Shown here one piece after another: positions 34,240 to 43,109 of a stretch of 64,000 bases of DNA. The stretch is from positions 41,119 to 105,118 of the forward strand of contig JAFUTU010000038.1 in assembly GCA_017484095.1 (NCBI GenBank), given 5' to 3'. The DNA comes from Ruminococcus sp. (GTDB lineage Bacteria; Bacillota; Clostridia; Oscillospirales; Ruminococcaceae). Numbering within the stretch: position 1 is the stretch's first letter; each line of letters opens with the position of its first letter. The notes beneath the pieces were generated by a model, which saw only the letters and a program-made list of their open reading frames with translations, was not told the DNA's origin and ran no database searches. The translations under genes and the position numbers were made by a program.

Positions 34240-34971
34240 ATGGTATATGCAGGTATAGTTGCAGGCGGCAGCGGCACAAGAATGAAAAATGCTCCGATGC
34301 CGAAGCAGTTCCTCGAAACGGGAGGAGTGCCGATCATAATCAGGACGGTAAAAGCCTTCTGCGAAGTGAACGAAGTCGATAAGATAATCATAGGCATTAA
34401 AGCTGACCGGGCAGACTATATGAGCGAGCTGCTTGATAAGTTCTGTATCGACCGTGAAAGAGTGATGACTGTAAACGGCGGCGAGAACAGAAATTCTACC
34501 GTGCTGAATATTGCGGCGTTCATTAAAGAGAAGTTCGGTATCACCAAGGGGGATATAATACTTACTCACGATGCCGTGCGCCCATTTGTAAGTGAGCGGA
34601 TAATCAGGGATAATATTGAAGCAGTCCGACAATACGGCCTTTGCGGAACGTACATTGCGGCGGCAGATACTGTGATAGCTTCGCAGGCGGGGACATATGT
34701 TGACAAGACTCTTGACAGAAGAACTCTCTATCAGGCACAGACACCCCAGAGCTTTGAGCTTGACAGGCTCTATGATGAGCTTTCAGGGCTCGGCGCTGAG
34801 GAGCTTGACGCTCTTACGGATACGTGTTCTGTGTTTACCCGAAAGGGAGACAGGATAAGGATAGTCAAGGGAGACAGACTGAACTTTAAGATAACTACTG
34901 ATGAGGATCTGAAGCTTGCAGCCGCAGTCTCAGGCAGCTTATTCGGTGAGCAATATGGGCAGAGAAGCTGA
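34240..34971 (+). CDS. ispD: 2-C-methyl-D-erythritol 4-phosphate cytidylyltransferase
   Basis: MEP-pathway enzyme that joins CTP and methylerythritol phosphate for isoprenoid synthesis; 243 aa. Family motifs: AGIVAGGSGTRM (about 4-15), MPKQFL (20-25), LTHDAVRPFVS (about 108-118), TPQSF (about 169-173) and the C-terminal NFKITTDEDL. The very similar TarI (ribitol-phosphate cytidylyltransferase, teichoic acid) cannot be excluded, since ispF is not next to it and no tar genes are either. The ribosome site ACGGAGG precedes the ATG. Confidence 0.82.
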   Translation: MVYAGIVAGGSGTRMKNAPMPKQFLETGGVPIIIRTVKAFCEVNEVDKIIIGIKADRADYMSELLDKFCIDRERVMTVNGGENRNSTVLNIAAFIKEKFGITKGDIILTHDAVRPFVSERIIRDNIEAVRQYGLCGTYIAAADTVIASQAGTYVDKTLDRRTLYQAQTPQSFELDRLYDELSGLGAEELDALTDTCSVFTRKGDRIRIVKGDRLNFKITTDEDLKLAAAVSGSLFGEQYGQRS

Positions 34972-36139
34972 CAAGAGATATCCGTTGCTTATCCCTGCTA
35001 TGTTTGATGCGCATTTTCCTTTGTTGAAGTATGCATTCAGCACAAGGCAGTTCAGACCTGTGATACTCGGACAGGGTATCGAGGTGCTTGAAACAGGCTT
35101 AAAGTACACAAACAACGATATGTGCTGGCCGCTTGCTATGATGATAGGGCAGGTCGTAGATGCGCTTGGCAGCGGCAAATATGATGCTGATGAAGTATAT
35201 CTCCTGATGCCGACTGTAGGTGATGCCTGCAGGGGCTGCAATTACTATGATCTTCTGAAAAAGGCAGTTATCAAGGCTGGTTATACTAAAACGAAGGTAC
35301 TGAATATGAATCTAAAGCATATCGCCGAGGACAGCTGTCTGTCTGTTACGCCCGCAATGGTATGGAAGGCGATGTTCGGGCTTTTTTATGGTGATATGCT
35401 TATGCTTCTTGTGCAGCAGACAAGACCATATGAGAAGAACAAGGGCGATTCAGACAGACTGAGAACCTGGTGGATAAAAAAGCTCGGGCGGGAGATAGCT
35501 CTGTCTGAAGGACTGACGGTTATGAAGCTTGTAAAGCGTTTCAGAGATATAGCGCAGTCATTTGCAGCGATCGAGCGAAGCGACAGCAAAAAAATACAGA
35601 TCGCTTTGGTAGGAGAACTATATACAAAGTATTGTCATACGGGCAACTGGGATATTGTGAAGTTCATTGAAGAACAGGGCTGCGAGAGCTTTACAAACGG
35701 CTTGTCTTGGTATGTATTATACTACATAGATGCGCAGCTGACAAAACTCTCACCGCCTGAAAGCATTGCATATATGGGCATAGGCAGGATGCTTGGAGCA
35801 TTGCAGAGAAAGATGATACACGAGATCAGGAGGGCTGGATTTTTCTCTTTGCCTGAGCTGAGGACTCTAAAGAATGAAGCAAAGAGTATGATAAACCTGT
35901 CTTTCAGTGTAGGAGACGGCTGGCTGATAGGTGCCGAGGCTGTAGGCTATATCAGTCATGGACGAAAAAAAGTTCTTGCGGTGCAGCCCTTTGGCTGTAT
36001 GCCCAGCCATATTTTTGGCAGGGGCATCTATTCCTCTCTTGCCAGAAAAACGGGCGGACAGATAGTAAGCATAGATATGGATTCAAGCGGTACAAGGATC
36101 AATGCCTATAACCGCGCCAGAATGCTCATAGATACATAA
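34955..36139 (+). CDS. Stand-alone COG3581-like (acyl-CoA dehydratase activase-related) protein
   Basis: Protein of 394 aa that matches the C-terminal part of the giant 2-hydroxyacyl-CoA dehydratase activase-related proteins of Clostridia: IPAMFDAHFPLLKYAF, GLKYTNNDMCWPLAMMIGQV (about residues 52-71) and GDACRGCNYYDLLKKA (about 88-103). The conserved Cys in NNDMC and CRGC could hold an iron-sulphur cluster. The usual ASKHA ATPase and DUF2229 parts are missing, so it is a split or free-standing version. Start ATG 34955 behind GGTGAG, overlapping ispD by 17 bases. Last gene of the operon. Confidence 0.72.
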   Translation: MGREADKRYPLLIPAMFDAHFPLLKYAFSTRQFRPVILGQGIEVLETGLKYTNNDMCWPLAMMIGQVVDALGSGKYDADEVYLLMPTVGDACRGCNYYDLLKKAVIKAGYTKTKVLNMNLKHIAEDSCLSVTPAMVWKAMFGLFYGDMLMLLVQQTRPYEKNKGDSDRLRTWWIKKLGREIALSEGLTVMKLVKRFRDIAQSFAAIERSDSKKIQIALVGELYTKYCHTGNWDIVKFIEEQGCESFTNGLSWYVLYYIDAQLTKLSPPESIAYMGIGRMLGALQRKMIHEIRRAGFFSLPELRTLKNEAKSMINLSFSVGDGWLIGAEAVGYISHGRKKVLAVQPFGCMPSHIFGRGIYSSLARKTGGQIVSIDMDSSGTRINAYNRARMLIDT

Positions 36140-36178
36140 AGGGCTGTGTACCATTGTGATACACAGCCCTTGTTTTTT
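36139..36178. terminator. Bidirectional terminator
   Basis: Perfect 12-bp stem AAGGGCTGTGTA / TACACAGCCCTT then GTTTTTT, between convergent genes. Confidence 0.92.
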
Positions 36179-37322
36179 ACTTTATACCGTATTTCTTCAG
36201 GAGCACCTCGATCTTCTTGTGAGGGTCTATCACCTGAGAGATCGACTTGTCATGGTTGAGAGATGCTATAAAGTATGCGATATACTTAGCGCAGTTTACA
36301 TCGTGGAACCACGGTGATGCAAGCAGCTCAGGCTTTCTGTAAGTGAGGTTGGTTCCGAAAACACCGTCGATTATGCCGTCGCTGTAAGCTTTGTTGAACT
36401 TGTCCAGTCCGTTTGTAAAGATAGGATAGGTAGCGTAGCAGTAGATCTTGTTTGCCTTTCTCTTCTTGAGCTCCAGCGCAACGTCTAGCATAGATTCACC
36501 CGAGGAGATTATATCATCGGCAATGAAGATGTCCATTCCTGCACAGTCTCTGCCTATATATTCATGAGCAACTATCGGGTTTCTTCCGTTAACTATCTGA
36601 GAATAATCACGTCTCTTATAGAACATTCCGAGATCAACTCCCAGAACGGAGGCGTAATACATATTTCTGTTTATAGCGCCCTCATCGGGAGATACTATCA
36701 TAAAATGGTTTTTGTCGGGCTTGAAGTCGTCAAGGTCTCTGAACATAGCCTTGAGCACCTGATATGAAGGTATGATGTTATCAAAGCCCATAAGAGGAAC
36801 TGCGTTCTGAACTCTCGGGTCGTGAGCGTCAAAAGCGAGGATGTTTGAAACGCCCATAGCCTGAAGCTCCTGCAATGCTACCGCACAGTCGAGCGACTCT
36901 CTGTAGCTTCTTCTGTGCTGCCTGCCGCCGTAAAGTGAAGGCATTATAATATTTATCCTGTGAGCCTTTCCGCTGGCTGCCTGAATTATTCTTTTAAGGT
37001 CCTGATAATGGTCATCGGGTGACATTGAGTTCTCGTTGCCGAAATAATCATATTTGCAGCTGTAGTTGCCCACGTCACAGAGAATGAACAGATCCACTCC
37101 TCTGATCGTTTCCTTGATAAGTCCCTTTGCATCGCCCGAAGAAAATCTCGGACAATCAGCCTCGATCAGGAAGGTATCCTTGAAGTGCTCGTTCTCATTA
37201 GCCCAGTTGGTAAGGTATCCGTTGACCTTCTCACCGATCTCGCTTGCGCTTTTCATGGCGATAAGCCCGAGAGGCGCCACTCTCGAATCGTTGTCAAACA
37301 GTACGTTCTCAGCGTTGCTCAT
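36177..37322 (-). CDS. Ribose-phosphate pyrophosphokinase, long divergent type
   Basis: Makes PRPP from ribose 5-phosphate and ATP. At 381 aa it is longer than the usual 310-320 aa Prs. The PRPP-binding loop reads IADDIISSGESM (about residues 267-278), in place of the usual DDMIDTAGT; the flexible-loop region and metal histidine are present in MPSLYGGRQHRRSYRES (about 127-143). The N-terminal 60 residues are unlike classic Prs. Start ATG 37322 with AGGAGG upstream. A promoter TTGTAA-17-TATAAT (37400-37372, minus) precedes it. Whether it is the main Prs is unclear. Confidence 0.78.
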   Translation of the reverse strand: MSNAENVLFDNDSRVAPLGLIAMKSASEIGEKVNGYLTNWANENEHFKDTFLIEADCPRFSSGDAKGLIKETIRGVDLFILCDVGNYSCKYDYFGNENSMSPDDHYQDLKRIIQAASGKAHRINIIMPSLYGGRQHRRSYRESLDCAVALQELQAMGVSNILAFDAHDPRVQNAVPLMGFDNIIPSYQVLKAMFRDLDDFKPDKNHFMIVSPDEGAINRNMYYASVLGVDLGMFYKRRDYSQIVNGRNPIVAHEYIGRDCAGMDIFIADDIISSGESMLDVALELKKRKANKIYCYATYPIFTNGLDKFNKAYSDGIIDGVFGTNLTYRKPELLASPWFHDVNCAKYIAYFIASLNHDKSISQVIDPHKKIEVLLKKYGIK

Positions 37323-37371
37323 AATTATGCCGTCCTCCTACAATAAAATTGATAGTTTTCACGCTATATTC

Positions 37372-37400
37372 ATTATAGCTTATTTTCTTCTCTTTTACAA
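37372..37400 (-). promoter_or_regulatory. Promoter of the PRPP synthetase gene
   Basis: Minus-strand TTGTAA (37400-37395), 17 bp, TATAAT (37377-37372). The remaining bases to 37530 are AT-rich with no gene. Confidence 0.65.
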
Positions 37401-37529
37401 GAGTTTTTTTGCCAAAAATAGATTTTTTGCTTTTTTCACAATTTTTTCTGCATATCAGTGTTAGATTTGACTAATTGATTTATTGCTCTGCCTGCCATAT
37501 TAAAAGTTTATGAACCTGTTAAAAAAGTC

Positions 37530-37558
37530 TTGCGTTTTGGCGTGAAATGGTATATAAT
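37530..37558 (+). promoter_or_regulatory. Promoter of the murD-dnaE run
   Basis: TTGCGT (37530-37535), 17 bp, TATAAT (37553-37558), 46 bases before murD. Confidence 0.7.
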
Positions 37559-37603
37559 ATAATAGTATTGGTATGTAAAGTAATGTTAAAAGGAGATAAT
37601 AAC

Positions 37604-38995
37604 ATGACAAAAACTCAGAGATATTTTACAGATCTGAAAAGCAAGAGAGTAGCTTTCATAGGTGTTGGTGTGAGCCATACCGAGCTGATAAAGACTTTTC
37701 TCAGCAGAGGGATAAAGTGCGTTGTCTGCGATAAAAAGGAAGAAGACGATTTTGATGAGCTGTTATACGAGGAGCTCTCCGCAAAGGGCTGTGATTTCTC
37801 GCTGGGAGAGAACTATCTTGATGAGATATTCCACTGTGATATCGTATTCAGGACCCCGGGTATGTACTATAACGACCCTGTTCTTACCAAAGCAAGAAAG
37901 CAGGGCGTTGTGATAACCTCGGAAATGGAGACATTTTTCGATCTCTGCCCGTGCAGAACGTTCGGAGTGACCGGCTCTGACGGAAAGACCACTACCACCA
38001 CCCTGATAAGTGAGCTTTTAAAGGCTGAGGGCAAGAGAGTTCACCTCGGAGGAAATATAGGCAAGGCACTTTTGCCGATAGTTGAAACGATGGCTGAGAC
38101 TGACGTTGCCGTAGTGGAGCTGTCAAGCTTCCAGCTGATATCGATGAGGTCATCTCCGATGACGGCTGTGATAACTAATATCACGCCGAACCACCTCAAT
38201 GTTCACGGAACTATGGAGGAGTACATCGGTGCGAAGACAAACCTTATCGCACATCAGAACGGTTATTCAAAAACTGTTCTCAATGAGGACGATGAGACCA
38301 CTATAGGCTTATCTGATATGGTAAGGGGAAGACTTTATACGTTTTCTCTCAAGCACCCTGTTGAAAAGGGCACCTATCTGAGAGAGGACGGTATGCTTTG
38401 CTTTACCGAAAACGGAAAGACCACCCCGATAGTACATATGGACGATATACGCATACCCGGTATACACAATGTTGCAAATTATCTGGCGGCTATCTGTGCT
38501 GTATGGGGAGAGGTGAGCATACAGAGCATAGTTTCTGTTGCTCAGAACTTCGGCGGAGTTGAGCACAGGATTGAATTTGTAAGAGAAAAGGACGGAGTAA
38601 AGTGGTATAACGATTCTATCGCCACCAGCCCTACAAGAGTGATAGCGGGGCTAAATTCCTTCAAGCAGAAGCTGATAGTGATAGCAGGCGGATATGATAA
38701 GAAGATACCTTTTGAGCCGCTTGCCGAGCCCGTGAACAAGAATGTAAAAACTATTATCCTTATGGGCGTTACCGCTGATAAGATAGAGGCAGCCGTAAAG
38801 GACAGCCCTCTCTACCCCGAGAGCGGTCTGAAGATACTGAGGGCTGAAAGCATGGAAGACGCTGTGGCTATCGCTGAAAAGATAGCCGATGAGGGCGATG
38901 TGGTCACGCTTTCGCCTGCGTGTGCAAGCTTTGATGCTTACCCGAATTTTGAAGCAAGAGGAAAACATTTCAAGGAGCTTGTTAACGCTCTTTGA
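37604..38995 (+). CDS. murD: UDP-N-acetylmuramoyl-L-alanine--D-glutamate ligase
   Basis: Cytoplasmic peptidoglycan-precursor ligase that adds D-Glu to UDP-MurNAc-L-Ala; 463 aa. The P-loop is GVTGSDGKTTTTTLI (about residues 118-132), the Mur-family NITPNHLNVHG (about 190-200) and HRIEFV (about 322-327) motifs are present, and DSIATSPTR (about 339) marks MurD. I start at ATG 37604 behind AAAAGGAG. It heads a long same-strand run to dnaE. Confidence 0.95.
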   Translation: MTKTQRYFTDLKSKRVAFIGVGVSHTELIKTFLSRGIKCVVCDKKEEDDFDELLYEELSAKGCDFSLGENYLDEIFHCDIVFRTPGMYYNDPVLTKARKQGVVITSEMETFFDLCPCRTFGVTGSDGKTTTTTLISELLKAEGKRVHLGGNIGKALLPIVETMAETDVAVVELSSFQLISMRSSPMTAVITNITPNHLNVHGTMEEYIGAKTNLIAHQNGYSKTVLNEDDETTIGLSDMVRGRLYTFSLKHPVEKGTYLREDGMLCFTENGKTTPIVHMDDIRIPGIHNVANYLAAICAVWGEVSIQSIVSVAQNFGGVEHRIEFVREKDGVKWYNDSIATSPTRVIAGLNSFKQKLIVIAGGYDKKIPFEPLAEPVNKNVKTIILMGVTADKIEAAVKDSPLYPESGLKILRAESMEDAVAIAEKIADEGDVVTLSPACASFDAYPNFEARGKHFKELVNAL

Positions 38996-39010
38996 CAGCA
39001 GGGAAAAACT

Positions 39011-40027
39011 ATGGAAATAAAACAACTGATATCCGAGCTTACTGTGCCTGAGGGCGTTTCCGGAGCTGAGAGCAGTGCTGCCAAGGCGGCAGTAAAGCTT
39101 CTTGAACCATACGGTGAGGTAAGCGTAACGGCGCAAAACAATATTATCTGCAAGGTCGGCGAACATATCGAGGGCAGACCCTCACTGCTGATAGAGGCGC
39201 ACATCGACGAGATAGGAATGATAGTTACCTACATCACCGATGACGGCTTTCTAAAGGTGTCCGAATGCGGAGGAGTAGATGCAAGGGTGCTGCCTGCAAG
39301 TGTTGTTACGGTTTACGCAAAGGTGCCTGTTAAGGGCGTGATAACCTCGGTGCCGCCGCATCTTAGCGATGACAGCTCAGCTGTGCCTGAGGTAGACCGA
39401 ACATATATAGACACAGGCCTGACCAAGGAAGAGCTTGAAAAAACAGTTAGCATAGGTGACAGAGTTCTTATAGAAAATGAGCCTGTGCTTTTACAGGGAA
39501 ACAGGATGACCTCAAAGGCGCTTGATGACAGATCGGGCTGTGCCGCTGTGATAAGAGCACTTGAGCTTATAAAGGGCAAGGAGACTGCCTTTAATGTTAC
39601 GGCTATGCTTGCCTCCTGCGAGGAGGTCGGCTCACGCGGGGCTAAGGTAGGCGCGTTTGCAGGAGAATATGACGAAGCAATAGCTGTTGATGTTACTTTT
39701 GCTGTGAGACACGGCGAAAACAAAAGTGACTATACAGAGCTTGGAAAAGGACCTGCGATAGGTGTATCGTCATCTCTATCACAGGAGATGTCCGACTCTC
39801 TGATAAAAACTGCCGAGGATAACGGCATACCGTATCAGCTTGAGGTGATGGGCGGTCTTACAGGTACCGATGCGGACGCTATTACGGTCTCAAAGGGAGG
39901 AGTAAAGACGGTAACGCTGTCTATCCCCGAGAGATATATGCACACACCTGTCGAGGTAATATCGTTAGACGACTGCGAGAACACGGCAAGGCTGATAGCA
40001 GCTTACATCACGGGACGGAGGGCTTGA
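39011..40027 (+). CDS. M42-family metallo-aminopeptidase (first of two)
   Basis: Di-metal aminopeptidase of 338 aa (glutamyl aminopeptidase/endoglucanase-like M42 family), which forms large dodecamers and trims peptides. Metal and catalytic motifs: EAHIDEIGMIV (about residues 58-68, His and Asp ligands), ALDDRSGCAAVI (about 174-185), SCEEVGSRGAK (about 206-216, catalytic Glu-Glu) and the HTPVEV motif (about 312). It lies one base before a second M42 gene of the same layout, evidence for an old tandem duplication. Cytoplasmic, no signal. Confidence 0.9.
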   Translation: MEIKQLISELTVPEGVSGAESSAAKAAVKLLEPYGEVSVTAQNNIICKVGEHIEGRPSLLIEAHIDEIGMIVTYITDDGFLKVSECGGVDARVLPASVVTVYAKVPVKGVITSVPPHLSDDSSAVPEVDRTYIDTGLTKEELEKTVSIGDRVLIENEPVLLQGNRMTSKALDDRSGCAAVIRALELIKGKETAFNVTAMLASCEEVGSRGAKVGAFAGEYDEAIAVDVTFAVRHGENKSDYTELGKGPAIGVSSSLSQEMSDSLIKTAEDNGIPYQLEVMGGLTGTDADAITVSKGGVKTVTLSIPERYMHTPVEVISLDDCENTARLIAAYITGRRA

Positions 40028-40028
40028 A

Positions 40029-41057
40029 ATGCTTACAGATACATTAAAGGAGCTCTGTGCCCTTGACGGGGTCTCGGGAAGAGAGCAGGAGGTAAGAGAG
40101 CGCATTGTTTCTCTGATCGGTGATAAGGCTGAGGTGAGCGTTGACCCTCTGGGAAATATAATAGCTTTCTGCAAGGGCAGAAGAAAAGCCGAAAAAAGGC
40201 TCATGATCTCGGCGCATATGGACGAGGTAGGCTTTATCGTTACCTATATCAATGATGACGGAACGCTCTGCTTTGCACCTGTCGGCGGAATAGACCCGAG
40301 GGTGTGCTTCGGTAAAAGAGTGCGCATCGGCAGGGATAAGGTATACGGTGTGATAGGCGGCACCGCAGTTCATAATATCCCCAAGAAGGAAAGAAACAAG
40401 GTCGATGACCTTGACAAGCTGGTTATCGACATCGGAGCTGACAGCAAAGAACAGGCTTCAAAGCTGATAAGGCAGGGCGACAGTGTCTATTTTGAAGGTG
40501 ATCTTATTCGCTTCGGCAGCGGTATGATACGCTCAAAGGCAATAGATGACCGCGCAGGCTGTGCTGTTATGCTCGAGATGATAAATGAGGGCGTTGAGTT
40601 CGACACCTATTTCACATTCGTTGTTCAGGAGGAGATAGGGCTCAGGGGTTCGGGCTGTGCTGCCTTCACGGTAGAGCCTGACTTTGCAATTATACTAGAG
40701 GCAACAACGGCATCGGATATACCCTCCGAGAGCGGCGCCGATAAGGTGTGTGAAGTTGGCAAGGGCGCGGTCGTTTCCATAATGGACAGACACACGATAT
40801 ATGATAAAGACCTTTGTGAGCTTGCTTTCAGGCTCGCAGAGGAAAACGGCATACCCTGCCAGACAAAAACTAAGATAGCAGGCGGCAATGACGCAGGCGC
40901 TGTACACGTTTCAAGGGGAGGAGTAAGAACGGCGGCAATATCTGTGCCGTGCAGATACCTCCATTCACCCTCATGCGTTATCAATGAGGACGACCTTATG
41001 AGCGTTTACAGACTGGCAAAGCTGCTTGCGGACGGGATACAGACTAATGATCTATGA
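40029..41057 (+). CDS. M42-family metallo-aminopeptidase (second of two)
   Basis: Paralogue of the preceding gene, 342 aa. Motifs: SAHMDEVGFIV (about residues 60-70), AIDDRAGCAVML (about 174-185), VQEEIGLRGSG (about 203-213) and HSPSCVI near the C-terminus. The two copies may form mixed or separate dodecamers with different specificity. The stop overlaps the next gene's start, so the whole group murD-M42-M42-GNAT-ynbB reads as one translation-coupled run. Confidence 0.9.
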   Translation: MLTDTLKELCALDGVSGREQEVRERIVSLIGDKAEVSVDPLGNIIAFCKGRRKAEKRLMISAHMDEVGFIVTYINDDGTLCFAPVGGIDPRVCFGKRVRIGRDKVYGVIGGTAVHNIPKKERNKVDDLDKLVIDIGADSKEQASKLIRQGDSVYFEGDLIRFGSGMIRSKAIDDRAGCAVMLEMINEGVEFDTYFTFVVQEEIGLRGSGCAAFTVEPDFAIILEATTASDIPSESGADKVCEVGKGAVVSIMDRHTIYDKDLCELAFRLAEENGIPCQTKTKIAGGNDAGAVHVSRGGVRTAAISVPCRYLHSPSCVINEDDLMSVYRLAKLLADGIQTNDL

Positions 41058-41826
41058 GACCAGGACCGTTACAAGAGAGATTCTTGACGGTCTGAAGAAA
41101 AACAATTATACAAGGCGAATAAAGTCTCACTTTATGGCATATGGGACAGAGTACGACTTTCTGAGGTTTTTCATTATCGAGGAGAACGGCGAAGAAACAG
41201 GCGTGATCTCGGTGTTCAATTCGGCAATGATGATCTCGACCTTTGAGGAAAAAACTCTTTCAGATGCTGCATTGGACGAGCTTGCGGGTGTTGTCTCGAT
41301 GATAATGCCATTGCAGATAGAGATGGAGAGTAGCTACGGAAAGAAGCTGTTTTCTCTCGTAGGCGATGACTATAACTGTGACAAGCGGACAGAGTTTGCC
41401 TTTGTGAGCAAAAATGAACTGCCAGATATGAATGTGGACGAGCTGCCGAAGCTGGACGATGTATTCAGGATACTTGCGCAGAGCTTTCCGTCGATAAGAG
41501 ATTCGTATGAGCTGTGGCTGACGGATACCTCTCACAGAGTGAGGAGGGGACTTTCGCAGTCGTTCCTGCTGGGAGATTACACTACAGCCACTATACAGTA
41601 TATCATTGACGGTGTTGCCCTTGTAGGGCACGTTGCCACAGTACCCGAGGAGCGAGGGAAATTCCACGCAAGAAGGCTTCTGTACTGGATAGGTGAGCGC
41701 TTGAAGCGTGACGGCTTTGAGGTAAGGCTTTTTGCAAGACCTCACAGGGTCAGCTATTATGAGGAGATAGGCTTCCGCGCGGTGGGGGTCGATCATGTAT
41801 TGGAGAGAAAAATAAATGACGAGTAA
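41047..41826 (+). CDS. GNAT-fold acetyltransferase-like protein
   Basis: Protein of 259 aa. The C-terminal half looks like a GNAT domain: ALVGHVATVPEERGKFHARRLLYWIGERLKR (acetyl-CoA loop ERGKFHARRL, about residues 199-208) and FARPHRVSYYEEIGFRAVG (about 228-246). The N-terminal half is a diverged related fold, so it may be a two-domain GNAT with one active half. Start ATG 41047, within the last codons of the M42 gene; it in turn overlaps ynbB. Substrate unknown. Confidence 0.72.
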   Translation: MIYETRTVTREILDGLKKNNYTRRIKSHFMAYGTEYDFLRFFIIEENGEETGVISVFNSAMMISTFEEKTLSDAALDELAGVVSMIMPLQIEMESSYGKKLFSLVGDDYNCDKRTEFAFVSKNELPDMNVDELPKLDDVFRILAQSFPSIRDSYELWLTDTSHRVRRGLSQSFLLGDYTTATIQYIIDGVALVGHVATVPEERGKFHARRLLYWIGERLKRDGFEVRLFARPHRVSYYEEIGFRAVGVDHVLERKINDE

Positions 41827-43087
41827 TTTATTCGATATAGATGAAGATATACTTGCTGTTGCACAGCAGGCTGAGAGCGAGTGCGCCGAGCAGTTTCGGA
41901 TAATAGATGAGACAGCCGAATATAATGGTATGAAGGTGCTCAAAGCGTTTATCGGTAACAGAGTGAGCGAGGGCTGCCTTAAAGGTACTACGGGGTACGG
42001 CTATTCCGATATAGGCAGAGAGGCGGCAGACAAGGTGTTTGCTCAGGCATTTGGCGGTGAGGACGCTATAGTGCGCCACACTTTCGTTAACGGCACTCAT
42101 GCTCTCTCGACGGCCCTTTTCGGGGTGCTTCGCCCGGGGGATATCATGCTTTCCTGCACGGGAAGCCCTTATGATACGCTTGAAGAGGTCATAGGCATAA
42201 GATATGAAAAGGGGAACGGTTCTTTAAAAGACTTCGGGGTAGAGTATGCTCAGGCTGATCTGCTGGAGGACGGCAGACCTGATCTTGAAAAAATAGCGGA
42301 GCTCTCAAAAACTGCAAAGATCGCCTATATCCAGCGTTCAAGAGGGTATTCGCTGAGACCGTCACTTTCGGTAAGCGTTATCGGTGAGATAGCAAGGGCG
42401 GCAAAGTCTGCAAACCCTGATATAATAGTAATGGTCGATAACTGCTACGGAGAGTTCGTTGAAAAACAGGAGCCTTTGGCTGTCGGAGCTGATCTCATCA
42501 TAGGGTCGCTCATAAAAAATCCCGGTGGCGGTATAGCTCCGACGGGCGGATATATCTGCGGCAGGGCTGATCTTGTTGAAAAATGTGCTGACAGGCTCAC
42601 CTGCATTGGAATGGGAAAAGAAGTCGGAGCAACGCTTGATACTCCCAGAGAGATCCTTCTCGGATTTTTTATGGCGCCGCAGGTGGTTGCCTCGGCAGTC
42701 AAGACCTCTGTGTTTGCGTGCAGACTGTTTGAAAAGCTTGGCTTTGAGACCTTCCCGAAATCAGGCGAGACAAGGACCGATATAATCGCATCTATCCTGC
42801 TTGAAAATGAGGAGCGCCTTACCGCTTTTTGCAGAGGTATCCAGAAGGGCTCTCCCGTTGACAGCTATGTCACTCCCGAGGCTTGGGATATGCCGGGGTA
42901 TGATTCAAAGGTGATAATGGCGGCAGGCGCTTTCACTATGGGTGCATCTATAGAGCTTTCAGCTGACGCGCCGATAAGGGAGCCTTTTGCGGTATGGCTT
43001 CAGGGCGGGATCACCTACCCGACAGGCAAAGCAGGCATACTTATGGCAGCTCAGGAAATAAAACGCGCAGGAGCGCTCAAAATATAG
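41816..43087 (+). CDS. ynbB: YnbB-like PLP-dependent enzyme (methionine gamma-lyase family)
   Basis: Fold-type I pyridoxal-phosphate protein of 423 aa, the family once named aluminium-resistance protein. The PLP lysine is in GSLIKNPGGG (about residues 224-233), after MVDNCYGEF (about 203-211), which holds the PLP-binding Asp. FVNGTHALSTALFG (about 91-104) grips the phosphate. It is widespread in Firmicutes and of uncertain substrate, probably a sulphur amino acid or C-S lyase. The start overlaps the upstream gene by 11 bases. Confidence 0.9.
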   Translation: MTSNLFDIDEDILAVAQQAESECAEQFRIIDETAEYNGMKVLKAFIGNRVSEGCLKGTTGYGYSDIGREAADKVFAQAFGGEDAIVRHTFVNGTHALSTALFGVLRPGDIMLSCTGSPYDTLEEVIGIRYEKGNGSLKDFGVEYAQADLLEDGRPDLEKIAELSKTAKIAYIQRSRGYSLRPSLSVSVIGEIARAAKSANPDIIVMVDNCYGEFVEKQEPLAVGADLIIGSLIKNPGGGIAPTGGYICGRADLVEKCADRLTCIGMGKEVGATLDTPREILLGFFMAPQVVASAVKTSVFACRLFEKLGFETFPKSGETRTDIIASILLENEERLTAFCRGIQKGSPVDSYVTPEAWDMPGYDSKVIMAAGAFTMGASIELSADAPIREPFAVWLQGGITYPTGKAGILMAAQEIKRAGALKI

Positions 43088-43109
43088 GAAATGAAAAGAG
43101 GGGTACTTT

